The translations under genes and the position numbers were made by a program. A stretch of 7,487 nucleotides of DNA from Candidatus Eiseniibacteriota bacterium. Its GTDB lineage: Bacteria; Eisenbacteria; RBG-16-71-46. The notes below the pieces were generated by a model that worked only from the letters and a program-made list of their open reading frames with translations, was not told the origin of the DNA and did no database searches. The stretch covers positions 1,804-9,290 of the forward strand of contig VBPB01000151.1 of NCBI GenBank assembly GCA_005893365.1. The letters run 5' to 3'. Shown here one piece after another: positions 1-5,436 of this stretch (position 1 is its first letter; the number at the start of each line of letters is the position of its first letter).

Positions 1-36
1 CGCCGCGTGATCGCTGGGAGGCGACCGCCGCGATGA

Positions 37-60
37 CCGACGCGCCCCGGGGCGCGTCGG
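37..60. terminator. Perfect 24-bp palindrome, probable GC-rich terminator for the minus-strand gene
   Basis: Positions 37-48 (CCGACGCGCCCC) are the exact reverse complement of 49-60, so either strand can fold into a stem of about 10 bp with a CCGG tetraloop. It lies 10 bases beyond the stop codon (71-73) of the minus-strand gene, where a terminator would sit. No T-run follows on either strand, so it is not a textbook Rho-independent terminator. A plus-strand frame open from the window edge stops at 34-36, immediately before the palindrome, so it could also separate two convergent genes. Eleven codons are too few to call that gene. Confidence 0.5.
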
Positions 61-70
61 CCCGCCGGGG

Positions 71-1072
71 CTACGGCTCGCGGGTCAGCGCCAGCGCCTG
101 CTTGTACTCCGCCGCGGCGAGGTCCATCAGCCCGACGCGGGTGTACACGGCACCCAGGGCCTCGTGCGGCGCCGGCGACGCCGGCGACAGCTTGCACAGC
201 GCGCCGAAGTGCTCGCTCGCGTCCAGGTAGAGTCCGAGTCCCGAGAGGTAGGAGCCGGTCAGGAACTCGGCGGCGGGCCCGTCCGGCCCACCCACGCTGT
301 CCCGGATCCGCGTGAGGTTCCCGCGCACGGCCGCCGCCTGCTGGGCGGCGAGCAGGTTGAACTCGCTGCTCTCGCGCCGCAGGGACTTGAGGTCGGTGCG
401 GGCCTCGACCTCCCACAGGAAGTCGCCGCCCGCCGCGAGCGCGGGGGCGTCCGGCGGGAACGGCAGGGTCGCGGTCTCGACGTCGCGCGACCACAGCTCG
501 CCCGCCTCGGCGCTCGAGAGCGTGACGTGGTAGCGCGTGGCACCCGGCACGGAGCGCCAGGTGAAGGCCGGCCGATCGGTGAGGAGCGCGGTCTTGCGCG
601 GCGCCACCAGGAACGGCGTGTCGGGTAGCGCCGGCGCCGAGCGCAGCTCGGCGACCGGCATCAGCCCGGTCTCGCGCGAGCCGCCGGCGACGAACTTGGT
701 GACCGACGCGTACACCTCGCCGGGCAGACCGGCGGCGGGGGCGACCCCCGGCTTGGCCAGAGGCTTGTCGCCCACCATGAACTTGCCGTGCTCCGGGACC
801 TCCATCACCTTGCCGTCGTTGTAGAAGAGCGTCGCCCCCCCGCCGGCGGCCACCACGATGCGGTCGCCCCGCTCGAGCGCGCGCCCGAACACCGCCGCCT
901 GGGCCGCACCCCCGCGCGCCGGCGTCACCTCCACCTTGCCTTTCACCGCGGCGATGACGGCGACCGGCTCGGCGAAGCCGGTCGCAGCGACGAGGAGCAG
1001 GGCCGCGAGCGCCAAGGCGATGCCGGCGAGGCGGGCTTGAGGGATGGAGCGGAATGGGGCGAGCGAAGCCAA
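71..1072 (-). CDS. Exported FecR-like domain / Fn3-like domain / TPR protein (333 aa)
   Basis: Function unknown. Counting from a TTG start at 1072, residues 7-34 form a signal peptide or N-terminal anchor (Arg14, a hydrophobic run to about 30, then TGFA before EPVAV). Residues 36-100 (AVIAAVKGKVEV, then a 'GRALERGDRIVV...ATLFYNDG' stretch) look like the FecR-type beta domain found in many envelope proteins. Residues 158-239 resemble an Fn3-like beta sandwich (PAFTWRSVPGATRYHVTL; DFLWEVEA). Residues about 270-330 form one or two TPR-like helical pairs (YLDASEHFGALCKLSP; GLMDLAAAEYKQALAL). The frame is open to an ATG at 1201, but that ATG has no Shine-Dalgarno and lies upstream of a good promoter (1167-1195). 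The TTG has GGAGG five bases upstream and directly precedes the signal sequence. The protein probably acts as a periplasmic or outer-envelope scaffold. It is transcribed divergently from the membrane TPR gene at 1292, which may share its role. Confidence 0.8.
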   Translation of the reverse strand: MASLAPFRSIPQARLAGIALALAALLLVAATGFAEPVAVIAAVKGKVEVTPARGGAAQAAVFGRALERGDRIVVAAGGGATLFYNDGKVMEVPEHGKFMVGDKPLAKPGVAPAAGLPGEVYASVTKFVAGGSRETGLMPVAELRSAPALPDTPFLVAPRKTALLTDRPAFTWRSVPGATRYHVTLSSAEAGELWSRDVETATLPFPPDAPALAAGGDFLWEVEARTDLKSLRRESSEFNLLAAQQAAAVRGNLTRIRDSVGGPDGPAAEFLTGSYLSGLGLYLDASEHFGALCKLSPASPAPHEALGAVYTRVGLMDLAAAEYKQALALTREP

Positions 1073-1077
1073 CGGGA

Positions 1078-1082
1078 CCTCC
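1078..1082 (-). promoter_or_regulatory. Shine-Dalgarno GGAGG that decides the TTG start at 1072
   Basis: On the minus strand, GGAGG is followed by five bases (TCCCG) and then TTG. This is the only strong ribosome binding site in the N-terminal part of the frame, and it puts the start just before the hydrophobic export signal. The in-frame ATG at 1201 and GTG at 1162 lack comparable sites. Confidence 0.65.
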
Positions 1083-1166
1083 AGGCGAGGGTGGGAGTCC
1101 GGATCACGGCGCGAGCCCAACGACCGGCGCCCAGGTTCCGTCGAGAGGCGCTTCCCCGACACGAGA

Positions 1167-1195
1167 ACCGTAGCCCGGGGCGCCGGCGGGGGCAA
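1167..1195 (-). promoter_or_regulatory. Promoter TTGCCC-N17-TACGGT for the FecR/TPR gene
   Basis: Read on the minus strand, the -35 TTGCCC occupies 1195-1190, the 17-base spacer 1189-1173 and the -10 TACGGT 1172-1167. Transcription should begin near 1160, giving a leader of about 85 bases before the TTG start. The same -35 hexamer and spacer length occur before pyrR and before the gene at 5538, which is the main reason to believe it. Confidence 0.65.
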
Positions 1196-1277
1196 CAGCA
1201 TTCGCGGCCGCGTACCGGTGGCCGGCGCGGGTTGCGCCGCCGCGGCGCGCGCCCTGGCGGAAGCCGTGGCCTTCGCC

Positions 1278-1283
1278 TACCGT
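1278..1283 (+). promoter_or_regulatory. -10-like TACCGT, possible leaderless promoter for the membrane TPR gene
   Basis: TACCGT lies 8 bases before the ATG at 1292, so transcription would begin at or next to the start codon. The region has no Shine-Dalgarno. The expected -35 position (1255-1260, TGGCGG, with a 17-base spacer) is a poor match to TTGCCC, so the assignment rests on the -10 hexamer and on the parallel with adaA. Confidence 0.35.
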
Positions 1284-1291
1284 CCCTCGCC

Positions 1292-3382
1292 ATGCGTGAT
1301 CGACGTCCCGCCCGCCCGCGCCGCCCGCCCCCGCAGTCCGGCGCCGCGCCGCTGCCGCTGCGCCACCCGGCCCTGCTCGCCGCGGCCCTCGTCGCCGCGG
1401 CCTGCGTGCTGGTCTCGGTCAGCGACCGCATCTACGACACCGACCTCTGGCATCACCTCCTGGTCGGGCGGGTGATCTGGGAGACGCACGCGATCCCCAC
1501 CCGGCAGCTCTGGTCCTGGCCCACCTACGGGGCGGTGGACGCGAACAACGCCTGGCTCTTCCGCGCACTCCTCTGGCCGCTGTGGGCCGCCGGGGGCGTG
1601 TGGGGGCTGTTCGCGTGGCGCTGGGTGAGCACGCTCGCCGTCTTCGGGATCCTGTGGGCGGCGGCGCGCCGGATGGGCGCGAGGGGGCTGACGCCGCTGG
1701 TGGTGATGGCGGCGCTGGCGCTGGTCTACCGCCAGCGCAGCCACGCGCGGCCCGAGACGCTCGCCGCCCTCCTGTTGGCGCTCCAGCTCTGGATCCTGGC
1801 CGGGCACCGCCTTGCGCGCGACCGCGCGGCGACCGCGCCGGGAGGCGGGGCCTCGGGCCGCGCCTCGGCGGTCGGGCTCGTCCTCATCGCCTGGGCGTGG
1901 GCCAACACGCATCCTTCGTACTACCTGGGCTTCGTGATCCTCGGGCTCCGGCTGCTGGACGACCTCCTGGCCGCGCGCCGGGCGCGGGGTGCCGCCGCCG
2001 CGGCGGCGCGTGCCTCGGCGCGCAGCCTGCTCTCCATCGCCGGCTTGGGCCTCGCGGTCTCGTTCCTCAATCCCTGGGGCTGGCGGCCGCTGTGGCAGCC
2101 GTTCACGTTCGCCCTTACCTTGCGGCACGAAGCGCTCTACCAGAGCATCGGCGAGCTGCGGCGTCTCGACTGGGCCAACAACGACCGCAACGGCCTCGCC
2201 GTCCTGATGGTGCTCTGGCCGGCGCTGGCCATCTGGCGTTGGCGGCGGGCGGGGCTGGACGTGGTGGAGGGCGGGCTCATCGTCCTGCTCACGCCGCTGA
2301 TGCTGAGCGCCCAGCGCTTCACCGGCACGTGGGCGGTGGCGGCGGCCGCGTTCCTGGCGCGCGACCTGGACGCATGGGTCGGCGCGCGGCGCTGGCCGGT
2401 GTGGACGCGCCCGGCCTGGGCCCGCGCCGGGCTCGCCGCCGTGGCGTGCGTGGGGCTCGGGATCCCCGAATGGCGGCGGGTCGAGCACCCGCTGGTCGTG
2501 GGCCTGGACATGGCGCGCTATCCGGTCCGCGCCTGCGACTTCATGGCGGCGCACGGCGTGCGCGGGCGCGGCTTCAACGACTTCCGCGGCGGCTATCAGG
2601 CGTGGCGGTTCTGGCCCGACCGCGAGCGCCTGCCGTTCATGACCGGCACGCCCGAGGCCGCCTCCCGCGCCGACCGTGACCTGCTGGCGCTGGCGCTCAC
2701 ACGCCCTGAGGGCTGGGAGCGGCTCGACGCCCGCCATCAGTTCGACTACGCGCTCGTCAATCGCTACCAGTCGGGGGACGGGCCGCTGCTCGACTTCATC
2801 GACGCCGATTCCACCTGGGCGCTGGTCTTCGCCGACGACGCCGCGGCGCTCTACCTCAAGCGCGGCCGTGCGTTGGACCCGGTGATCGCCGCCTACGCCT
2901 ATCGCTGGCTCCCTGGCGGGACCGAGCGGCTGGCGGCACTCGGCCGGGCGGCGCTCGCCGACAGCGTCGTGCGCGGGGGGCTCGAGCGCGAGCTGATCCG
3001 GGAGGCGCGCGAGTCGCCCTACGACTCGCAGGCCTTGAGCCTGCTCGCGCGCGAGGCGTTCGTCGCGCGCCGGTGGGACGAGGCGCGGCGCTACACCGAG
3101 GCGTCCCTGCGCGCGGAGCCGCTCACGCCCGGCGAGCACGAGCGCTTGGGCCTGATCGACCTGGCCCAGGCCCGGCCGCGCGAGGCGCTCGAGGAGTTGC
3201 GGCGTGAGCGCCGGCTGCGGACGAGCGGCGCCGCCCTCGACGTGCGGTTCGGCCAGGCCTACGCGGCGCTGGGGGAGACCGGCCGGGCGCGCGGCTACCT
3301 GCGCCGCGCGCTCCAGCACGACCCGGGGGACCCCGACGCGGCGGCGGCGCTGGCGAGGCTGGGTGGTGCGGGCGGCCGGTAG
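1292..3382 (+). CDS. Polytopic membrane protein with GT-C-like first loop and C-terminal TPRs (696 aa)
   Basis: After a basic, Pro-rich N-terminus there are about 9-11 hydrophobic segments between residues 26 and 391. The first is followed by RIYDTDLWHHLLVGRVIWE (46-64) and AIPTRQLWSW...NNAWLF (67-90). This resembles the 'D.DLWWHL..G..I......IP..D.FS' loop of a large family of uncharacterised multi-pass proteins, often annotated as glycosyltransferase-like or TPR proteins. Asp49 and Asp51 sit where GT-C enzymes keep acidic metal or donor ligands. WANTHPSYYLGF (203-214) and LNPWGWRPLW (259-268) also recur in this family. Residues 427-525 (FNDFRGGYQAW, FDYALVNRY, WALVFADDAAALYLKRG) form the family's soluble domain. 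Residues 575-690 are TPR-like, ending in ARGYLRRALQHDPGDPDAAAALARL. The frame stays open upstream to 788, but that stretch runs antisense to the 71-1072 gene. The ATG at 1292 is the sensible start, although it has no Shine-Dalgarno. A lipid-linked sugar transferase is conceivable; the substrate is unknown. Confidence 0.82.
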   Translation: MRDRRPARPRRPPPQSGAAPLPLRHPALLAAALVAAACVLVSVSDRIYDTDLWHHLLVGRVIWETHAIPTRQLWSWPTYGAVDANNAWLFRALLWPLWAAGGVWGLFAWRWVSTLAVFGILWAAARRMGARGLTPLVVMAALALVYRQRSHARPETLAALLLALQLWILAGHRLARDRAATAPGGGASGRASAVGLVLIAWAWANTHPSYYLGFVILGLRLLDDLLAARRARGAAAAAARASARSLLSIAGLGLAVSFLNPWGWRPLWQPFTFALTLRHEALYQSIGELRRLDWANNDRNGLAVLMVLWPALAIWRWRRAGLDVVEGGLIVLLTPLMLSAQRFTGTWAVAAAAFLARDLDAWVGARRWPVWTRPAWARAGLAAVACVGLGIPEWRRVEHPLVVGLDMARYPVRACDFMAAHGVRGRGFNDFRGGYQAWRFWPDRERLPFMTGTPEAASRADRDLLALALTRPEGWERLDARHQFDYALVNRYQSGDGPLLDFIDADSTWALVFADDAAALYLKRGRALDPVIAAYAYRWLPGGTERLAALGRAALADSVVRGGLERELIREARESPYDSQALSLLAREAFVARRWDEARRYTEASLRAEPLTPGEHERLGLIDLAQARPREALEELRRERRLRTSGAALDVRFGQAYAALGETGRARGYLRRALQHDPGDPDAAAALARLGGAGGR

Positions 3383-3430
3383 GGTCCCTTCACGCGAGCC
3401 GTGCGGGCGGGCCCGGTGCGGCGCCAAGGT

Positions 3431-3454
3431 TTCGCGCGTCCGGGGCGCGCCCCG
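3431..3454 (+). terminator. Possible GC-rich hairpin after the membrane TPR gene
   Basis: Positions 3441-3454 (CGGGGCGCGCCCCG) are self-complementary, with a further GCGCG at 3434-3438 that could pair with overlapping bases. The site is about 60 bases past the stop at 3380-3382 and upstream of the pyrR promoter. There is no T-run, and in sequence this rich in G and C short palindromes are common, so the call is weak. Confidence 0.3.
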
Positions 3455-3478
3455 CCCGCCTTTGAGCGCCCGCCCGCC

Positions 3479-3507
3479 TTGCCCGCCGCGGACGCTCCGG
3501 CTATCGT
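3479..3507 (+). promoter_or_regulatory. Promoter TTGCCC-N17-TATCGT for pyrR
   Basis: The -35 TTGCCC is at 3479-3484, the 17-base spacer at 3485-3501 and the -10 TATCGT at 3502-3507. The predicted start of transcription is near 3514, giving a leader of about 40 bases before the ATG at 3555. It has the same -35 and spacing as the promoters at 1167-1195 and 5408-5436. Confidence 0.68.
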
Positions 3508-3516
3508 GCGCCTCCG

Positions 3517-3537
3517 GTGGGCGCCGGGAGCGCCCGC
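3517..3537 (+). promoter_or_regulatory. Hairpin in the pyrR leader, candidate PyrR-binding site
   Basis: GGGCGC (3519-3524) and GCGCCC (3530-3535) form a perfect 6-bp stem around a CGGGA loop, extended by one G-T and one G-C pair to 3517-3537. It lies wholly inside the predicted transcript, 9 bases before the GGAG ribosome binding site. PyrR proteins are known to bind a hairpin in pyr leader RNAs. In mycobacteria this is reported to block translation rather than cause attenuation. The loop region (GCCGGGAGC) is only loosely like the Bacillus binding-loop core (UCCNGNGAGG), so the function is inferred from position. Confidence 0.35.
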
Positions 3538-3554
3538 ATCCCGTGGAGAGCCCG

Positions 3555-4118
3555 ATGGCCCTCAAAGAGAAGGCCGAGATCGTCGACGCCGACGGCCTGC
3601 GCCGCATCATCACCCGCATCGCCCATGAGATCGTCGAACGCAACAAGGGCGTGGATGGGCTGGTGCTGGTGGGCATCCGCCGTCGGGGCGTGCCCCTGGC
3701 CGCGCGCTTGAGCCGCAAGATCCAGGAGTTCGAGGGCAAGGCGCCGATCGAGGGGAGCCTCGACGTCACGCTCTACCGCGACGACCTCTCGCAGGTGGCG
3801 CACCAGCCGATCGTCGGGTCCACCGAGATCCCGGTGGACATCAACGACAAGGTGGCGGTGCTGGTGGACGACGTGCTCTACACCGGCCGCACGGTGCGCG
3901 CGGCGATGGACGCGCTCATCGACTTCGGGCGCCCGCGCTCCATCCAGCTCGCGGTGGTGATCGACCGCGGGCACCGCGAGCTGCCCATCCGCGCCGACTT
4001 CGTGGGCAAGAACGTGCCGACCTCGCGCAAGGAGGTCATCGGCGTCAAGATCGCCGAGATCGACGGCGTGGACAGCGTGGTCATCAAGGAGTTGAGCGAG
4101 GAACCCTCGCCCGCCTGA
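3555..4118 (+). CDS. pyrR: PyrR, bifunctional pyr regulator / uracil phosphoribosyltransferase (187 aa)
   Basis: PyrR is a cytosolic type I phosphoribosyltransferase-fold protein. It binds pyr mRNA in response to UMP/UTP and usually also converts uracil and PRPP to UMP. The family's PRPP-binding loop is complete as VDDVLYTGRTVRAAMDAL (104-121). Other conserved stretches are GLVLVGIRRRGVPLA (35-49), SLDVTLYRDDLSQ (68-80), LAVVIDRGHRELPIRADFVGKN (132-153) and VPTSRKEVIGV (154-164). The length is normal for PyrR (about 180 residues). The ATG at 3555 has GGAG at 3545-3548; the open frame continues upstream, but without PyrR similarity, and a promoter lies between. No pyrB, pyrC, carA/B or uracil permease gene is adjacent, whereas pyrR often heads such an operon. 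Here it appears monocistronic, so it would have to act on distant transcripts, regulate itself, or work mainly in uracil salvage. Confidence 0.95.
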   Translation: MALKEKAEIVDADGLRRIITRIAHEIVERNKGVDGLVLVGIRRRGVPLAARLSRKIQEFEGKAPIEGSLDVTLYRDDLSQVAHQPIVGSTEIPVDINDKVAVLVDDVLYTGRTVRAAMDALIDFGRPRSIQLAVVIDRGHRELPIRADFVGKNVPTSRKEVIGVKIAEIDGVDSVVIKELSEEPSPA

Positions 4119-4148
4119 CCGCCGACCGGCGCGGATAACCCGGCGGTC
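4117..4148 (+). terminator. Hairpin overlapping the pyrR stop codon, probable terminator
   Basis: GACCGCCG (4117-4124), which begins inside the TGA stop, is the exact reverse complement of CGGCGGTC (4141-4148), around a 16-base loop. It is positioned to end the pyrR transcript. It has no T-run and a large loop, so efficiency is uncertain. Confidence 0.4.
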
Positions 4149-4154
4149 CCGGTC

Positions 4155-4177
4155 GCGCGGCCCTGGGGCGGCCGCGC
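4155..4177 (+). repeat. Perfect 8-bp inverted repeat directly before the adaA -10-like hexamer
   Basis: GCGCGGCC (4155-4162) and GGCCGCGC (4170-4177) flank a 7-base spacer. The right arm ends one base before TAGGCT (4178-4183). It may be a second terminator stem after pyrR or an operator covering the region of the adaA promoter where a -35 is expected. It does not resemble the E. coli Ada box (AAAGCGCA). Confidence 0.4.
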
Positions 4178-4183
4178 TAGGCT
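4178..4183 (+). promoter_or_regulatory. -10-like TAGGCT, possible leaderless promoter for adaA
   Basis: TAGGCT ends 7 bases before the ATG at 4191, so the transcript would start at about the first codon. No Shine-Dalgarno is present. No TTG-type -35 is found 17 bases upstream; that position lies within an inverted repeat, as might be expected of an activator-dependent promoter. Methylated Ada-family proteins are known activators of their own genes, but the link here is inference. Confidence 0.33.
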
Positions 4184-4190
4184 CCGTCCC

Positions 4191-4784
4191 ATGAGTGCTG
4201 CGATGCGCACCGCCACCACCCCGAGCGCCGACGCCATGTGGACGGCGTTCCTCGCCCGCGACCGCCGCTGGGACGGGCGGTTCGTGGCCGGCGTGCGCAC
4301 CACCGGCATCTTCTGCCGCCCCACCTGCACGTGCCGCAAGCCGCTCCGTCGCAACGTCCGTTTCTTCGCCTCGCCGGCCGCGGCGGCGCGCGCCGGGTTC
4401 CGCCCGTGCAAGCGCTGCCGGCCGGAGCTGGCGGGCGGGGCGAGCGAGGCGGACCGGCGGCTGGCGGCGCGCGCGCTCACGCTCATGCGCGGCGCGCCGG
4501 GCGAACGCTGGCCGGTGCGCCGGCTCGCGCGGGCGCTGGCGATGAGCCCGTCGGCATTCGCGCGCCACTTCCGCGCGGGGGCCAAGACCACGCCCGCGCG
4601 GGCGCTGGCGCGGCTGCGCCTGGAGCGGGCGCAAGCACTGCTCGCGCGCGGCGAGCGGGTGCTGGACGTGGCGCTCGAGGTGGGATTCGGGAGCGGCTCG
4701 GCGTTCGCGCGCGCCTGGCGGCGACAGCACGGCGTGGCTCCGGCGCGGAGCGTGCCGAGACCTATTCGCAGGAGGCAGGCATGA
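4191..4784 (+). CDS. adaA: AdaA-like methylphosphotriester-DNA methyltransferase / AraC-type regulator (197 aa)
   Basis: The protein repairs methyl phosphotriesters in DNA by irreversible transfer to a zinc-bound cysteine, then acts as an activator of alkylation-response genes. The N-terminal Ada zinc domain is complete. RWDGRFVAGVRTTGIFCRPTC (26-46) carries Cys42 and Cys46, and AGFRPCKRCRPE (68-79) carries Cys73 and Cys76, equivalent to E. coli Ada Cys38, 42, 69 and 72. Cys42 is the expected methyl acceptor. Cys48 is an additional cysteine outside the standard set. Residues about 86-190 form the AraC family double helix-turn-helix, with the second recognisable in DVALEVGFGSGSAFARAW (159-176). 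Domain order and length match Bacillus AdaA and the first two-thirds of E. coli Ada. Its stop overlaps the adaB start (ATGA), so the genes are translationally coupled. M5 at 4203 is an alternative start. No Shine-Dalgarno precedes either. Confidence 0.93.
   Translation: MSAAMRTATTPSADAMWTAFLARDRRWDGRFVAGVRTTGIFCRPTCTCRKPLRRNVRFFASPAAAARAGFRPCKRCRPELAGGASEADRRLAARALTLMRGAPGERWPVRRLARALAMSPSAFARHFRAGAKTTPARALARLRLERAQALLARGERVLDVALEVGFGSGSAFARAWRRQHGVAPARSVPRPIRRRQA
4770..4775 (+). promoter_or_regulatory. Strong Shine-Dalgarno AGGAGG for adaB, inside the end of adaA
   Basis: AGGAGG lies five bases before ATG 4781, within the last codons of adaA. It fixes the adaB start although the frame is open far upstream. 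It contrasts with adaA itself, which has no ribosome binding site. Confidence 0.75.
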
Positions 4785-5353
4785 AGACGGGAGAGATGAC
4801 GACCGTGGCGACGCTGTATGTGCGGACGAGATTCGGCGAGTTCGAGATCACCGCCACCGAGCGCGGCGTGCGCGCGGTCCGGCCGGCGCGCGCGGGCGTG
4901 ACCGCGCCCGCGCCGCGGGGCGGCTCGGCGGCCGCACGATGGCACGCGGAGGCGGCGGCCACGGCGCTGCGCCGCCACGCCGCGGGCGACCGCTCGCCCT
5001 TCGGCGGCGCGCTGGACGTGCCCGGCTCCGAGCTAGAGCGCGCGGTCTGGGAGCGCGTGCGCCCCATCCCGTTCGGCGCGACCACGACCTACGGGGCCAT
5101 CGCGGCGGCGATCGGGATGCCGGGCGAGGCCCGCGCCGTGGGCGCTGCGGTCGGCGCCAACCCGGTGTGCATCCTGGTGCCGTGCCACCGGGTGGTGGCC
5201 TTGGGCGGCGCGCTGCGTGGCTTCGCCTGGGGGCTCGACCTCAAGCGCCGGCTGCTGGAGCATGAGGGGGCGGGCTCGCTGTCACTGTTCCCCGAGCCAG
5301 GCACCCCCGGCCCGGGCACCGCCGAGCCGGACCGCCGCGCCCGGGCACGCTAG
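4781..5353 (+). CDS. adaB: Methylated-DNA--[protein]-cysteine S-methyltransferase (190 aa)
   Basis: The enzyme removes methyl groups from O6-methylguanine (and O4-methylthymine) by suicidal transfer to a cysteine. The active-site motif is VPCHRVV, with Cys135 as acceptor; NPVCILVPCHRVVALGGAL (127-145) matches the family signature. The DNA-binding and base-flipping elements are present: FQ-type region LERAVWERVRPIPFGATTTYG (85-105, Tyr104), then Arg118 in EARAVGAAVGANP, the usual arginine finger position. RGFAWGLDLKRRLLEHEG (146-163) closes the catalytic domain. The N-terminal domain (10-75) is short and poorly conserved, as usual. A Pro/Gly/Arg-rich tail (171-190) extends beyond the family's normal end. 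The gene overlaps adaA by ATGA, so the two probably form one alkylation-response operon. The pair corresponds to E. coli Ada cut between its regulator and methyltransferase domains. Confidence 0.95.
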   Translation: MKTGEMTTVATLYVRTRFGEFEITATERGVRAVRPARAGVTAPAPRGGSAAARWHAEAAATALRRHAAGDRSPFGGALDVPGSELERAVWERVRPIPFGATTTYGAIAAAIGMPGEARAVGAAVGANPVCILVPCHRVVALGGALRGFAWGLDLKRRLLEHEGAGSLSLFPEPGTPGPGTAEPDRRARAR

Positions 5354-5362
5354 CCGATCTGG

Positions 5363-5383
5363 GGCCCGGCCGCGGGCCGGGTC
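5363..5383 (+). terminator. GC-rich hairpin after adaB, probable terminator
   Basis: CCCGGCC (5365-5371) pairs perfectly with GGCCGGG (5375-5381) over a 3-base loop, and a G-T and a G-C pair extend it to 5363-5383. It starts 10 bases beyond the adaB stop and before the next promoter. No T-run follows. Confidence 0.45.
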
Positions 5384-5407
5384 GGGCCCGCCGCGGGGGG
5401 AATTGCC

Positions 5408-5436
5408 TTGCCCCACCCCGGGGGGCCCCCTACGCT
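5408..5436 (+). promoter_or_regulatory. Promoter TTGCCC-N17-TACGCT for the secreted-protein operon
   Basis: The -35 TTGCCC is at 5408-5413, the 17-base spacer at 5414-5430 and the -10 TACGCT at 5431-5436. Transcription should start near 5443, which makes the in-frame GTG at 5442 an unlikely start and leaves a leader of about 95 bases. It has the same -35 and spacing as two other promoters in this window. Confidence 0.68.

Noticed and set aside
1..36. Possible 3' end of a plus-strand gene stopping at 34-36
   Set aside because: Only eleven codons are visible, with no identifiable motif. It is suggestive only because the palindrome follows immediately.
788..1291. Upstream extension of the membrane protein frame to an ATG at 788
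   Set aside because: The extension is antisense to the FecR/TPR gene and is Arg-rich with no domain. A hydrophobic N-terminus follows ATG 1292.
3383..3554. Bacillus-type PyrR attenuator with terminator and antiterminator
   Set aside because: The predicted leader is only about 40 bases, with a single small hairpin and no T-run, so classical attenuation is not supported.
1277..3769. An 830-codon open frame on the minus strand opposite the membrane protein and pyrR
   Set aside because: It runs antisense to two genes with clear motifs and to a promoter. Its translation is low-complexity Arg/Pro/Gly/Glu sequence typical of a shadow frame in GC-rich DNA.
4119..4190. Ada box (AAAGCGCA-type) upstream of adaA
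   Set aside because: No such sequence is present. The only marked structures are two GC inverted repeats.
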